A DNA stretch of 7,937 nucleotides, taken from NCBI GenBank assembly GCA_964502525.1, contig CAZCXH010000201.1:1-7937 (forward strand). Direction: 5' to 3'. The position numbers and the translations under genes were made by a program. How positions within the stretch are numbered: position 1 is the first letter of the stretch; the number at the start of each line of letters is the position of its first letter. The notes beneath the pieces are model-generated. The model had not been told where the DNA came from. It ran no database searches and saw only the letters and a list, made by a program, of their open reading frames with translations. This DNA is from DATLYB01 sp964502525. Lineage in GTDB: Bacteria > Bacteroidota > Bacteroidia > Chitinophagales > CAIOSU01. This document shows positions 1-6,337 of this stretch, one piece after another.

Positions 1-314
1 AACCCTCTCGCTGCTTTCACGGCTTTTTTCCAGCCTTCGTAGAGTTTTTCGCGGGTGGGTTTTTTCATGGAGGGCTTGAAGGTTTGTTCGGCTTTCCAGT
101 TGGCGCTGACGTCTTTGAGGTCGCGCCAGAATCCAACGGCTAAGCCTGCGAGGTAGGCGGCTCCGAGGGCGGTGGTTTCGGTGACTACGGGGCGCACCAC
201 GGGCACCGCGAGCAGGTCGCTCTGGAACTGCATGAGGAAGTTGTTGCGCGTGGCGTCCCCGTCAACGTGGAGGTCGCGCAGGCGGATGCCGCTGTCTTTT
301 TCCATGGCGGTGAG
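1..314 (-). pseudogene. glpK: Glycerol kinase, C-terminal fragment (upstream part missing; 3' end outside window)
   Basis: Translating the minus strand from about 314 gives LTAMEKDSGIRLRDLHVDG, then NNFLMQFQSDLLAVPVVRP, then TTALGAAYLAGLAVGFW and a tail EGWKKAVKAARG. This matches the C-terminal FGGY-kinase domain of glycerol kinase (ATP + glycerol to glycerol 3-phosphate, cytoplasmic) closely: NNFLMQFQSD, TALGAAYLAGLAVGFW and the GWKKAV tail are all landmarks. Roughly the last 100 of about 500 codons are present, and the stop codon lies beyond position 1. Upstream of the LTAM codons the match stops and a repeat begins within about 20 bp, so the N-terminal four fifths are absent. The frame stays open through the repeat but is no longer kinase-like. 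The fragment is visibly richer in G+C than the transporter genes. It is either a remnant broken by a repeat-associated rearrangement or an assembly join made at the repeat. The family is certain; inactivity is inferred. Confidence 0.88.
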
Positions 315-332
315 GTGAGGAGTATTCGGGAT

Positions 333-395
333 GCCTGAAATGACAAGCCACAAGAAGGCATTGCTCAGTGCCAACGCCTCATTCTTGCGGCAGCG
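333..395 (+). repeat. Short diverged copy of the interspersed repeat
   Basis: This stretch matches the distal end of the 242-bp repeat (1133-1195), from gcctgaa-tgacaagccac to cattcttgcggcagcg. It carries one inserted A near 338 and a small deletion and substitutions around 359-364. Only the last quarter of the repeat is present. It lies between the broken glycerol kinase and the 3' end of the zinc-finger antitoxin gene. Confidence 0.85.
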
Positions 396-435
396 TGAAT
401 TTGCATTAAAAGACAACTCTTTAAGCTGCCGCAAG
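384..435. other. 11-bp perfect inverted repeat spanning the antitoxin stop codon
   Basis: The left arm CTTGCGGCAGC (384-394) is the end of the repeat copy. The right arm GCTGCCGCAAG (425-435) is its exact reverse complement and lies in the last codons of the antitoxin gene, separated by 30 nt. In the antitoxin transcript this could fold into a stem enclosing the stop codon. No T-run follows, so it is not a classical intrinsic terminator. It could block 3' exonucleases or be coincidental. Confidence 0.5.
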
Positions 436-648
436 CCGGATAATATCTAATTCGGAGCCGCTGTCGAAGCGCTCGTTGGCGATTTCCAAAACTTTGCGGG
501 TAATGTTCTGCTCTAATAAATAGTTACCGCAAGTATCGCACACGTCAGCCGGAACCTCCTTAATCAATACGATGGCGCCCTTGCGTTCCAGTTTCACCGT
601 TACTTTTCCTGATTTGTAAGTTCCTGTTTTGCAGATAACACAAGTCAT
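421..648 (-). CDS. YgiT-type (MqsA N-terminal-like) zinc-finger antitoxin
   Basis: A 75-residue protein with two CxxC knuckles, C3-x2-C6 and C37-x2-C40, in the arrangement of the YgiT-type zinc-finger domain, the zinc-binding half of MqsA-like antitoxins. Between them lies a short beta-rich stretch (VTVKLERKGAIVLIKEVPADV) and after them a helical segment ending in RLAAA. There is no C-terminal helix-turn-helix of the MqsA kind, so it probably neutralises the toxin without being a strong repressor alone. The ATG at 646-648 has an AAAGGA-like ribosome site 4-5 nt upstream, one of the few in this window. It is the second gene of a two-gene unit, 20 bp after the DUF4258 toxin stop; toxin-first order is usual for this family pair. 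Its last codons form the right arm of an inverted repeat with the neighbouring repeat copy. Family membership is clear; antitoxin function is inferred from family and pairing. Confidence 0.85.
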   Translation of the reverse strand: MTCVICKTGTYKSGKVTVKLERKGAIVLIKEVPADVCDTCGNYLLEQNITRKVLEIANERFDSGSELDIIRLAAA

Positions 649-668
649 GGTTTCCTTTTTCGCGTTTT

Positions 669-935
669 TTAATCAGATTCAAATTTACTCAAATCCGGTT
701 CATAAGCCGTAACAATGATGCAAGTGCTTGTTGCCGAATTATAAGCGAGAACGATGTGTACCGGACGATCCTTTACCATTGCGAATATCAGCTTGCTTGG
801 AAATGGCTTGTCATCGGGATATTCAGTGATGGTGTCTCCATTCTTAATTACCTGTTCTACTTCTTGTTCCTTAATTCCGCGACTGCCCATGAATTCGATG
901 GCATGGTTGGAATATTTGATGATAGAACATTTCAT
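669..935 (-). CDS. DUF4258-family toxin of a TA pair
   Basis: An 88-residue protein read from the ATG at 933-935. It has the DUF4258 pattern: an N-terminal KYSNHAIEFMGSRGI segment, then EVEQVIKNGDTITEYPDDKP, then a strand-rich core with RPVHIVLAYN and a final IIVTAYEPDLSKF. These small proteins resemble RelE-fold toxins and are habitually encoded beside YgiT-type zinc-finger proteins, as here. A longer frame exists from a TTG at 951-953, adding six residues that do not belong to the family pattern, so I prefer the ATG. The 5' side is tight: a TACTTTTG box ends 5 nt before the ATG and a 242-bp repeat starts 24 bp beyond it. The protein probably acts in the cytoplasm, on RNA or the ribosome if it behaves like RelE relatives. 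That activity is not established for DUF4258 as a whole and is inference. Confidence 0.82.
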   Translation of the reverse strand: MKCSIIKYSNHAIEFMGSRGIKEQEVEQVIKNGDTITEYPDDKPFPSKLIFAMVKDRPVHIVLAYNSATSTCIIVTAYEPDLSKFESD

Positions 936-940
936 ACGGG

Positions 941-948
941 CAAAAGTA
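941..948 (-). promoter_or_regulatory. Possible -7 box (TAnnTTTG) of the DUF4258/zinc-finger operon
   Basis: Minus-strand TACTTTTG matches the Bacteroidota -7 consensus exactly. No TTG/TTTG -33 element is visible about 20 nt upstream. If used, transcription would start at or next to the toxin ATG (933-935), giving a leaderless or nearly leaderless message. Low certainty, because an 8-nt degenerate box can occur by chance. Confidence 0.3.
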
Positions 949-959
949 TTCAAAACGCT

Positions 960-1201
960 TTTTGGTAGGTGAGCAGGTTGCGGTAGCCGTCCGCCTCAGG
1001 CGGAGGATGAAGCCTTCGGGTTGTTTTACGGGCATTGCAGGGGATTTTTTTAGGGACTGCGAAGGACTTGAAGGACTGGTGGGACGCAAACGCGGGCTGT
1101 GACGTGAAGCCCGCGCATGAAGTTGCAAACTTGCCTGAATGACAAGCCACAAGAAGGCTCACCGCTCAGTGCCAGCGCCTCATTCTTGCGGCAGCGGGGG
1201 G
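960..1201 (+). repeat. 242-bp interspersed repeat, copy A
   Basis: Aligned base by base with 6988-7229 at a constant offset of 6,028, it differs at one site only (C at 1150, T at 7178). It contains a 15-nt palindrome TCCGCCT-C-AGGCGGA (990-1004), an 8-bp stem CGCGGGCT/AGCCCGCG with a 9-nt loop (near 1091-1115), and a distal CCGCT...AGCGG stem. It ends in a G-run. There are no terminal inverted repeats, no obvious target duplication and no transposase. Its minus strand stays open in more than one frame. It is richer in G+C than the adjacent genes. The left edge abuts a TA operon and the right edge abuts the TPR remnant. Confidence 0.95.
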
Positions 1202-1313
1202 CGATTATTGCGGAGCCATCAAGGACTTTGATAAAGCTATTGAGATAAATCCTGATTATGAAGATGCCTATCATAACCGTTCCATAGCATTAGAAATGTT
1301 AAGAAAAAAATAA
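1200..1313 (+). pseudogene. TPR-protein C-terminal remnant, cut at the repeat edge
   Basis: Reading GGC GAT TAT onward gives GDYCGAIKDFDKAIEINPDY then EDAYHNRSIALEMLRKK and a TAA at 1311-1313. GDYxGAIxDFxKAIEINPDYxDAYxNR is a near-consensus tetratricopeptide repeat helix pair, a protein-protein interaction module. The frame is open back into the repeat to an in-frame TGA at 1140-1142, with no ATG, so there is no plausible start. The TPR match begins exactly where the repeat ends (1201), so the repeat or a rearrangement at it has removed the rest of the gene. The terminal AGA AAA AAA TAA contains an A7 run, and a protein-like frame continues in the -1 register after it (see the next entry). 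It is probably non-functional. Confidence 0.75.
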
Positions 1314-1498
1314 ATAATCTCGTTGATAGCTATTACCGTAAAATAGTATCCGGAGAGTTGCAGGAGCCATATTGGGTCACCTTAGATGGCTTCATATCTG
1401 AGATTTTAAAATTAGAACTCAGGGAGAAAGCCTGTGTCGATTTCGCATTTTCGCAGCTAAGTTTTACTTTAGCGTTGCGCGTTGCGTTATATTCTTGA
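1277..1498 (+). pseudogene. Protein-like open frame in -1 register after the TPR remnant, no start codon
   Basis: The frame opens after a TAA at 1274-1276 and runs 73 codons to TGA at 1496-1498 without any ATG. From the A7 run onward (about 1304) it reads KKINNLVDSYYRKIVSGEL, then EPYWVTLDGFISEILKLEL, then REKACVDFAFSQL. That composition looks like real globular protein rather than a shadow frame. A one-base indel in A7 would join it to the TPR tail, making it the lost C-terminus of that protein. I do not recognise a family for it. It fills most of the 1314-1540 gap before the ABC operon. Confidence 0.4.
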
Positions 1499-1540
1499 AC
1501 TCACGATGAGTTATTTCTCTTAGTAAACAAATCATCCTCC

Positions 1541-2428
1541 ATGGAACTTAAAATTCAAAACTTATCGAAGACCTATCCCAATGGCGTGCAAGCGCTGAAG
1601 AATGTCTCTCTCACAATCCCAACGGGAATGTTCGGATTGCTCGGACCCAACGGTGCCGGCAAGTCCACGCTGATGCGAACTATCGCCACCCTGCAGGAAG
1701 CGGATAGCGGCTCCATCACACTTGACGGCTTGGATGTGCTGAAGCAAAAACAGGAGGTACGCAAAATTCTCGGCTATTTGCCGCAGGAATTTGGCGTGTA
1801 TCCGAAAGTTTCTGCCGAATCATTGCTCAACCATTTCGCTATGTTGAAAGGCATTGCGAATAAAAAGGAAAGAAAGGAATCGGTGGAAGCGTTACTACGG
1901 CAAACTAACCTGTGGGATGTCCGCAAGAAGAATCTCGGGACATTTTCAGGTGGCATGAAGCAGCGATTCGGGATTGCGCAGGCATTGCTGGGAAATCCGA
2001 AGCTCATCATCGTTGACGAGCCGACTGCAGGATTAGACCCTGCGGAACGGAACCGGTTTCACAACCTGCTCAATGAAATCGGGGAGCATATCATCGTGAT
2101 CCTTTCCACGCATATCGTGGAAGACGTGAGCGACCTTTGCTCGAACACAGCCATCATCAGCAAAGGCGAAGTGCTCGTGGCAGACGAGCCGCTGAAACTC
2201 ATCCGGTCGCTGAACGGTAAAATCTGGAAGAAGATGATCCAGAAATCGGAGCTGCCCGCTTACAAAACAATCCATGCGGTCATCTCATCGCGCCTGTTTG
2301 CGGGCAAAAGTATCATCCATGTGTACAGTGATTCTCAGCCTGACGGGACATTCGAACATGAACAACCCGGTCTTGAAGATGTTTACTTTGCCCACATCGG
2401 CAAGCAAAAAGAAACGGTACCGGTTTAA
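1541..2428 (+). CDS. ABC transporter ATP-binding protein (ABC-2/CcmA-like class)
   Basis: A 295-residue cytoplasmic ATPase expected to dimerise and power the permease encoded immediately downstream. All nucleotide-binding elements are present in order: Walker A GPNGAGKST (35-43), Q-loop Gln in YLPQEFG (Q82), signature FSGGMKQR (135-142), Walker B LIIVDEP with D159 and E160, D-loop AGLDP, and switch His H191 in ILSTH. The signature reads TFSGG rather than the usual LSGG, a mild variant. Residues about 200-295 form the accessory C-terminal region typical of ABC-2 ATPases, ending in a GLEDVYF element. The ATG at 1541 gives the family's normal N-terminus (MELKIQNLSKTYPNG). There is no clear Shine-Dalgarno, as is common in Bacteroidota. 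Twenty base pairs separate its stop from the next start, so the two are surely co-transcribed. The pathway and substrate cannot be told from this subunit. Confidence 0.95.
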   Translation: MELKIQNLSKTYPNGVQALKNVSLTIPTGMFGLLGPNGAGKSTLMRTIATLQEADSGSITLDGLDVLKQKQEVRKILGYLPQEFGVYPKVSAESLLNHFAMLKGIANKKERKESVEALLRQTNLWDVRKKNLGTFSGGMKQRFGIAQALLGNPKLIIVDEPTAGLDPAERNRFHNLLNEIGEHIIVILSTHIVEDVSDLCSNTAIISKGEVLVADEPLKLIRSLNGKIWKKMIQKSELPAYKTIHAVISSRLFAGKSIIHVYSDSQPDGTFEHEQPGLEDVYFAHIGKQKETVPV

Positions 2429-2448
2429 CCTCTCAAAACCACCAATAT

Positions 2449-5400
2449 ATGTTTTTGGAAATTTTTCTTTTTGAACTCAGATACCGCATCGGGCGTCCTG
2501 CCACCTGGATTTATTTCCTCGTGTTTTTTGCGATTTCATTCTTCGCCATCAACGCGATGGGGGGCGCTTTTGAGAAGATAGATATTGGATTCGGCAGCGG
2601 GGGAAAAGTATATGCCAATTCCCCGTATAATCTTGCCGTTTTGATCTCTTCATTGAGCCTCTTTGGAATTCTTGTGGTTTCCGCGATTATGGGGAATCCG
2701 GTTTACAGGGATTTTGACCACAACACGCATGCCCTGTTTTACACCAAGCCGATTTCCAAATTCGGGTACCTTGGCGGACGGTTCTTCGGCTCGCTGGTTA
2801 TTTGTCTTTTGGTGATAAGTTCCATCGGAATTGGAACTTTAGCCGGTGCGGGCATGCCGTGGCTCGATGCGGAAAAGATGGGGCCGTTCCGACTGATGGC
2901 TTATGTCCAGCCTTACTTGCTGTTCGTAATCCCCAATATGCTTTTTACAGGTGCTATTTTTTTCACCGCTGCCACCCTCACCAGAAATATTCTTACCACC
3001 TACCTCGGTTCTGTGGTTTTCCTGGTATTATATGGAATTGCAGGTTCTTTTCTCAGCGACCTCGACAATCAAACGCTTTCAGGTTTGCTCGACCCTCTGG
3101 GCGGTGCAGTACTTGAAACTGTTACAAAATACTGGACTCCCGATGAGCAAAACAAGCTGCTCGTTCCGCTTACGGGAACATTGCTTTTAAATCGTGTCGT
3201 CTGGCTGCTTGCCGGGCTGCTTATTTTGGGCGTTGCATTCCGCAGGTTCAAATTTTCTCATTTTGCTTCCGACAAAAAAAACTCAAAGCCGGGAGTGGCA
3301 TTTAAAGAGGAGCAGGAAAACGAAGAAGCATTTACGCCTCATGTTAAACTCGCGATGCCGAAAGTGAGGCAGACCTTTACTCCGCGCTTTTATCTGCATC
3401 AGTTGTTAAATGCTACCGGTCAAGAGTTTTTCGGCATCGTCAAAAGCATTTACTTCATCGCCATTTTGTTTGCCGGAATGGTCATGCTTTTCGTAATGGG
3501 CTTGCAGGCAGGAAAAGTGTATGACACGCCCACCTATCCGGTTACTTATCAGGTCATAGAGCTTCTTGGAGGTACTTTTTTCTTCTTCATGCTTATCATT
3601 ATTATTTTCTATTCAGGTGAATTGGTTTGGAAGGAGCGTTCGCTGAAAATAAATCAGATTGTTGACGCCATGCCGGTTCCGGATGGCTTGCAGTTCATCT
3701 CTAAGCTCTTTGCATTGATGATGGTGCAGGTGGTAGTGTTCCTTATTGTGATGCTGTGCGGGATTATCATCCAAACCTTCAAAGGGTATTATCATTATGA
3801 GGTCGGTTTGTACCTGAAAGGGTTATTTGGAATAAGTCTGGTTTCCTGGATGCTTATTTGCATTCTTGCGATGGCGGTGCAAACTGTTGTCAACAACAAG
3901 TTTGTCGGGCATTTTGTGATGGTGCTTTATTTCATCTTTCAAATTTTCGCAGTCAGGATTGGCATGGAGCACGTTTTACTCAGATTCGCCTCTTCCACCA
4001 AAATAATTTATTCTGACATGAATGGATACGGCAGCTTTGTTTTTCCCTATTTCACTGTAAAATTCTATTGGCTGGTATTTGCTGTTCTGCTGGCAGTGGT
4101 ATCCGGTCTCCTTTGGATACGTGGAACTGAAACAGGTTTTAAATTACGATTGAATAGTGCAGGGCAAAAATTCAACAGCCCCGCAAAACTCGTTACCCTT
4201 GTAGCCTTTATCGTCTTTATTGGATGCGGAAGTTTCATTTACTACAATACCAACGTGCTGAACCAATTCAAAAAGCAAAATACCCTTGAGGCGGAAACTG
4301 CAGCGTTCGAACGGAAATATAAAAAATATGAGGGGCTTCCCCTTCCCAAAATCACGGATGTGAAATTGAACGTGGACATATTCCCGGATGAGCAGGATTT
4401 GTTTGTGAAAGGAACATACAGGATAAAGAACAAGACGGCAGTTCAAATTGATTCGCTGGCGGTGAACCTTCCGCAGGAGGCTGCAATCAACCGACTGGAA
4501 TTTGGAATTCCCGCAAAGCTTGTTACAGACGATAAGGATAATGGATTTTACATTTTCCGTTTTGACCAACCGATGATGCCCGGAGATTCCACCACGTTCA
4601 CGATGGATTTGGCATATATCACCAAGGGCTTCACCAACAGCGGGGTAAAGTCGCTGGTGGAACACAACGGCACTTTCTTCAACAGTATGGATTTCCTTCC
4701 AAGCTTCGGCTACAACGCGCAAGTTGAATTACAGGATGACGATGTCCGGAAGCGGCATAAGTTGGCTCCGAAAGAGCGCATGTCATCGGTGAATGACACT
4801 TCAGAATATGGGAATAATGTGATTTCACAGGATGCGGACTGGATCACCTTTGAAGCTACTGTAAGCACATCTCCTGACCAAATTGCCATTTCACCCGGTT
4901 ACCTGCAAAGAGAATGGACGGAGGGAAACAGGCGCTATTTTAAGTATAGCATGGGTGACACCAAAATCCTGAACTTCTATTCTTTCCTGTCGGGGAAATA
5001 TGAAGTGAAACGCGATACATGGAATGATCCGGCTGATACCGGGCAAGCTGTTAACCTGGAGATCTATTACCACAGAGGTCATGAGTATAATATTGACCGG
5101 ATGATTGACGCAATAAAAAAATCGCTTAATTATTATACAGTGAATTTTTCTCCGTATCAGCACAGGCAGGTACGCATCATTGAATTTCCCCGATACCGAT
5201 GGTTTGCACAGTCGTTCCCCAATACCATTCCCTACTCAGAGGGAGTGGGTTTCATTGCTGAAGTTGATACTGCCGATCCAGAAGACATTGATTACCCATT
5301 TTTTATTACTGCTCACGAAATAGCGCACCAATGGTGGGGTCACCAGGTGATAGGAGCAAGCGTTCAGGGCTGCATGATCATGATGGAGACCCTGGCGGAG

Positions 5401-6114
5401 TATTCTGCCCTGATGGTGATGGAGCACGAATACGGTAAGGAGCGGATGAAAAAGTTTTTGAGTTATGAGATGGATCAGTACTTGCATGGCCGCGCTTCGG
5501 AGCGGAAAAAAGAGATGTCGCTGATTACGATGGAAAACCAGCGGTATATTCATTATTATAAAGGAGGCGTGGTGATGTACGCACTCAAGGATTATATCGG
5601 GGAAGATACGCTAAATGCTGCGCTGAGAAGATATATCGAAAAAACCGCCTACCAGGAACCGCCCTATACCACTTCACTGGAGTTAGTGAGCTACCTGCGT
5701 GAAGCGACTCCCGATTCGCTGAAATATATCATCCATGATATGTTTGAAACCATCACGCTGTTTGAGAACAAAGTGACGGATGCCGGATATGAAAAAACTC
5801 CTGACGGAAAATACAAGGTGAAGTTTACGGTGGAAACCAAAAAATTCGTAGCAGACAGCCTCGGCAACGAAAATGAAATTCCTGTTAACGATTGGATTGA
5901 TATTGCAGTACTCGGCAAGAATAAAACAGCAAATGGAAAGCCCATTCAAACGGAACTATATTTTGCCAAACGGAAGATTGACAAGCCGAAACTGGAATTT
6001 GAAATTGTGGTAGATGACTTGCCGGATGAAGCCGGAATTGACCCTTATAATAAACTGATTGACCGCCATCCTGACGATAACACGATGAAAATGAAGACAT
6101 CTACACTGTTTTAA
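2449..6114 (+). CDS. Fused ABC-2-type permease / M1-family aminopeptidase, 1221 aa
   Basis: One polypeptide with three parts. Residues 1-270 form an ABC-2-like permease half with six hydrophobic segments (about 19-37, 62-84, 110-134, 150-175, 182-202, 245-268). Residues about 330-562 form a second six-segment half (about 335-353, 371-390, 421-443, 458-482, 485-505, 541-560). A thirteenth segment (about 581-600) precedes a soluble M1-type metallopeptidase region of about 620 residues. The zinc site is H956-E957-x-x-H960 (HEIAHQWWG) with the likely third ligand E980 in METLAEY. Y1036 in HYYKGG aligns with the catalytic Tyr. A canonical GxMEN motif is missing; YSEGVGF (929-935) occupies the expected place. 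With a cytoplasmic N-terminus, thirteen crossings put the peptidase on the periplasmic side. With the upstream ATPase it forms a complete exporter-like transporter. Such fusions are known as a family, but their substrate is not known to me. The frame is intact with no sign of decay. Confidence 0.93.
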   Translation: MFLEIFLFELRYRIGRPATWIYFLVFFAISFFAINAMGGAFEKIDIGFGSGGKVYANSPYNLAVLISSLSLFGILVVSAIMGNPVYRDFDHNTHALFYTKPISKFGYLGGRFFGSLVICLLVISSIGIGTLAGAGMPWLDAEKMGPFRLMAYVQPYLLFVIPNMLFTGAIFFTAATLTRNILTTYLGSVVFLVLYGIAGSFLSDLDNQTLSGLLDPLGGAVLETVTKYWTPDEQNKLLVPLTGTLLLNRVVWLLAGLLILGVAFRRFKFSHFASDKKNSKPGVAFKEEQENEEAFTPHVKLAMPKVRQTFTPRFYLHQLLNATGQEFFGIVKSIYFIAILFAGMVMLFVMGLQAGKVYDTPTYPVTYQVIELLGGTFFFFMLIIIIFYSGELVWKERSLKINQIVDAMPVPDGLQFISKLFALMMVQVVVFLIVMLCGIIIQTFKGYYHYEVGLYLKGLFGISLVSWMLICILAMAVQTVVNNKFVGHFVMVLYFIFQIFAVRIGMEHVLLRFASSTKIIYSDMNGYGSFVFPYFTVKFYWLVFAVLLAVVSGLLWIRGTETGFKLRLNSAGQKFNSPAKLVTLVAFIVFIGCGSFIYYNTNVLNQFKKQNTLEAETAAFERKYKKYEGLPLPKITDVKLNVDIFPDEQDLFVKGTYRIKNKTAVQIDSLAVNLPQEAAINRLEFGIPAKLVTDDKDNGFYIFRFDQPMMPGDSTTFTMDLAYITKGFTNSGVKSLVEHNGTFFNSMDFLPSFGYNAQVELQDDDVRKRHKLAPKERMSSVNDTSEYGNNVISQDADWITFEATVSTSPDQIAISPGYLQREWTEGNRRYFKYSMGDTKILNFYSFLSGKYEVKRDTWNDPADTGQAVNLEIYYHRGHEYNIDRMIDAIKKSLNYYTVNFSPYQHRQVRIIEFPRYRWFAQSFPNTIPYSEGVGFIAEVDTADPEDIDYPFFITAHEIAHQWWGHQVIGASVQGCMIMMETLAEYSALMVMEHEYGKERMKKFLSYEMDQYLHGRASERKKEMSLITMENQRYIHYYKGGVVMYALKDYIGEDTLNAALRRYIEKTAYQEPPYTTSLELVSYLREATPDSLKYIIHDMFETITLFENKVTDAGYEKTPDGKYKVKFTVETKKFVADSLGNENEIPVNDWIDIAVLGKNKTANGKPIQTELYFAKRKIDKPKLEFEIVVDDLPDEAGIDPYNKLIDRHPDDNTMKMKTSTLF

Positions 6115-6158
6115 CGGAGTTGGAACACCACACGGATCAGAGGATTGATTCTGGTTCC

Positions 6159-6184
6159 ATGAAGTTTTAATTTACTTCATTTTT
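6159..6184 (+). terminator. Intrinsic terminator candidate after the transporter operon
   Basis: A perfect 7-bp stem ATGAAGT (6159-6165) / ACTTCAT (6174-6180) with an 8-nt TTTAATTT loop, followed by TTTT (6181-6184), 45 bp after the permease-peptidase stop. The stem is A+T-rich and thus modest in strength, but position and U-tract fit the end of the 1541-6114 transcript. Confidence 0.55.
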
Positions 6185-6228
6185 ACGATAGGTAATCTTC
6201 GAATAAATCCATCAGAATTCTCTGCGTT

Positions 6229-6273
6229 CCCGCGAGTGTTCTGCGTTGGCAATGGCGTGAGCACACTCGTGGG
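6229..6273. other. 11-bp imperfect hairpin in the intergenic gap
   Basis: CCCGCGAGTGT (6229-6239) pairs with ACACTCGTGGG (6263-6273) over 11 positions with a single G-T wobble, around a 23-nt loop. It is much more G+C-rich than the terminator before it. It lies between two convergent transcription units, so it could be a second terminator, an RNA-stability element or the remnant of a small repeat. No gene is seen in 6115-6337. Confidence 0.4.
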
Positions 6274-6285
6274 TTTGGATTGGAA

Positions 6286-6301
6286 GAAGTCTTTAGACTT
6301 C
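6286..6301. other. 16-nt palindrome downstream of the RelE-type toxin gene
   Basis: GAAGTCT-TT-AGACTTC is a perfect 7-bp inverted repeat with a 2-nt centre. It lies 37 bp past the toxin stop on the minus strand. It could end the toxin-antitoxin transcript, although no good U-run follows on either strand. A protein-binding palindrome is an alternative. Confidence 0.3.
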
Positions 6302-6337
6302 CCCCTATCAGGCCACATTCTTCAAAATGCCTGCTGA

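Noticed and set aside
754..972. Plus-strand open frames opposite the DUF4258 toxin
   Set aside because: They are antisense to a recognised family member, with no family pattern or promoter of their own.
950..1162. Minus-strand frame of 70 codons within repeat copy A (and its counterpart at 6858-7190) as an ordinary gene
   Set aside because: The frame lies almost wholly in the repeat, has different N- or C-terminal joins at each copy and matches no family I know. I report the possible coding signal of a different minus frame as a finding rather than calling a gene.
960..1201. Insertion sequence or MITE
   Set aside because: There is no transposase, no terminal inverted repeats and no target-site duplication at either full copy. 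I keep the neutral label of interspersed repeat.
1472..1488. Short tandem GCGTTGC repeat
   Set aside because: Only two imperfect units, within a low-complexity stretch. Not distinguishable from chance.
1465..1497. Promoter for the ABC operon (TACTTTAG near 1465 or TATTCTTG near 1490)
   Set aside because: Each has one mismatch in the core of TAnnTTTG and neither has a well-spaced -33 element. The operon must start somewhere in 1314-1540, but the sequence does not decide where.
4144..4722. 192-codon minus-strand open frame inside the permease-peptidase gene
   Set aside because: It is antisense to an intact, motif-rich coding sequence and its translation has no recognisable domain. It is a shadow of codon usage on the opposite strand.
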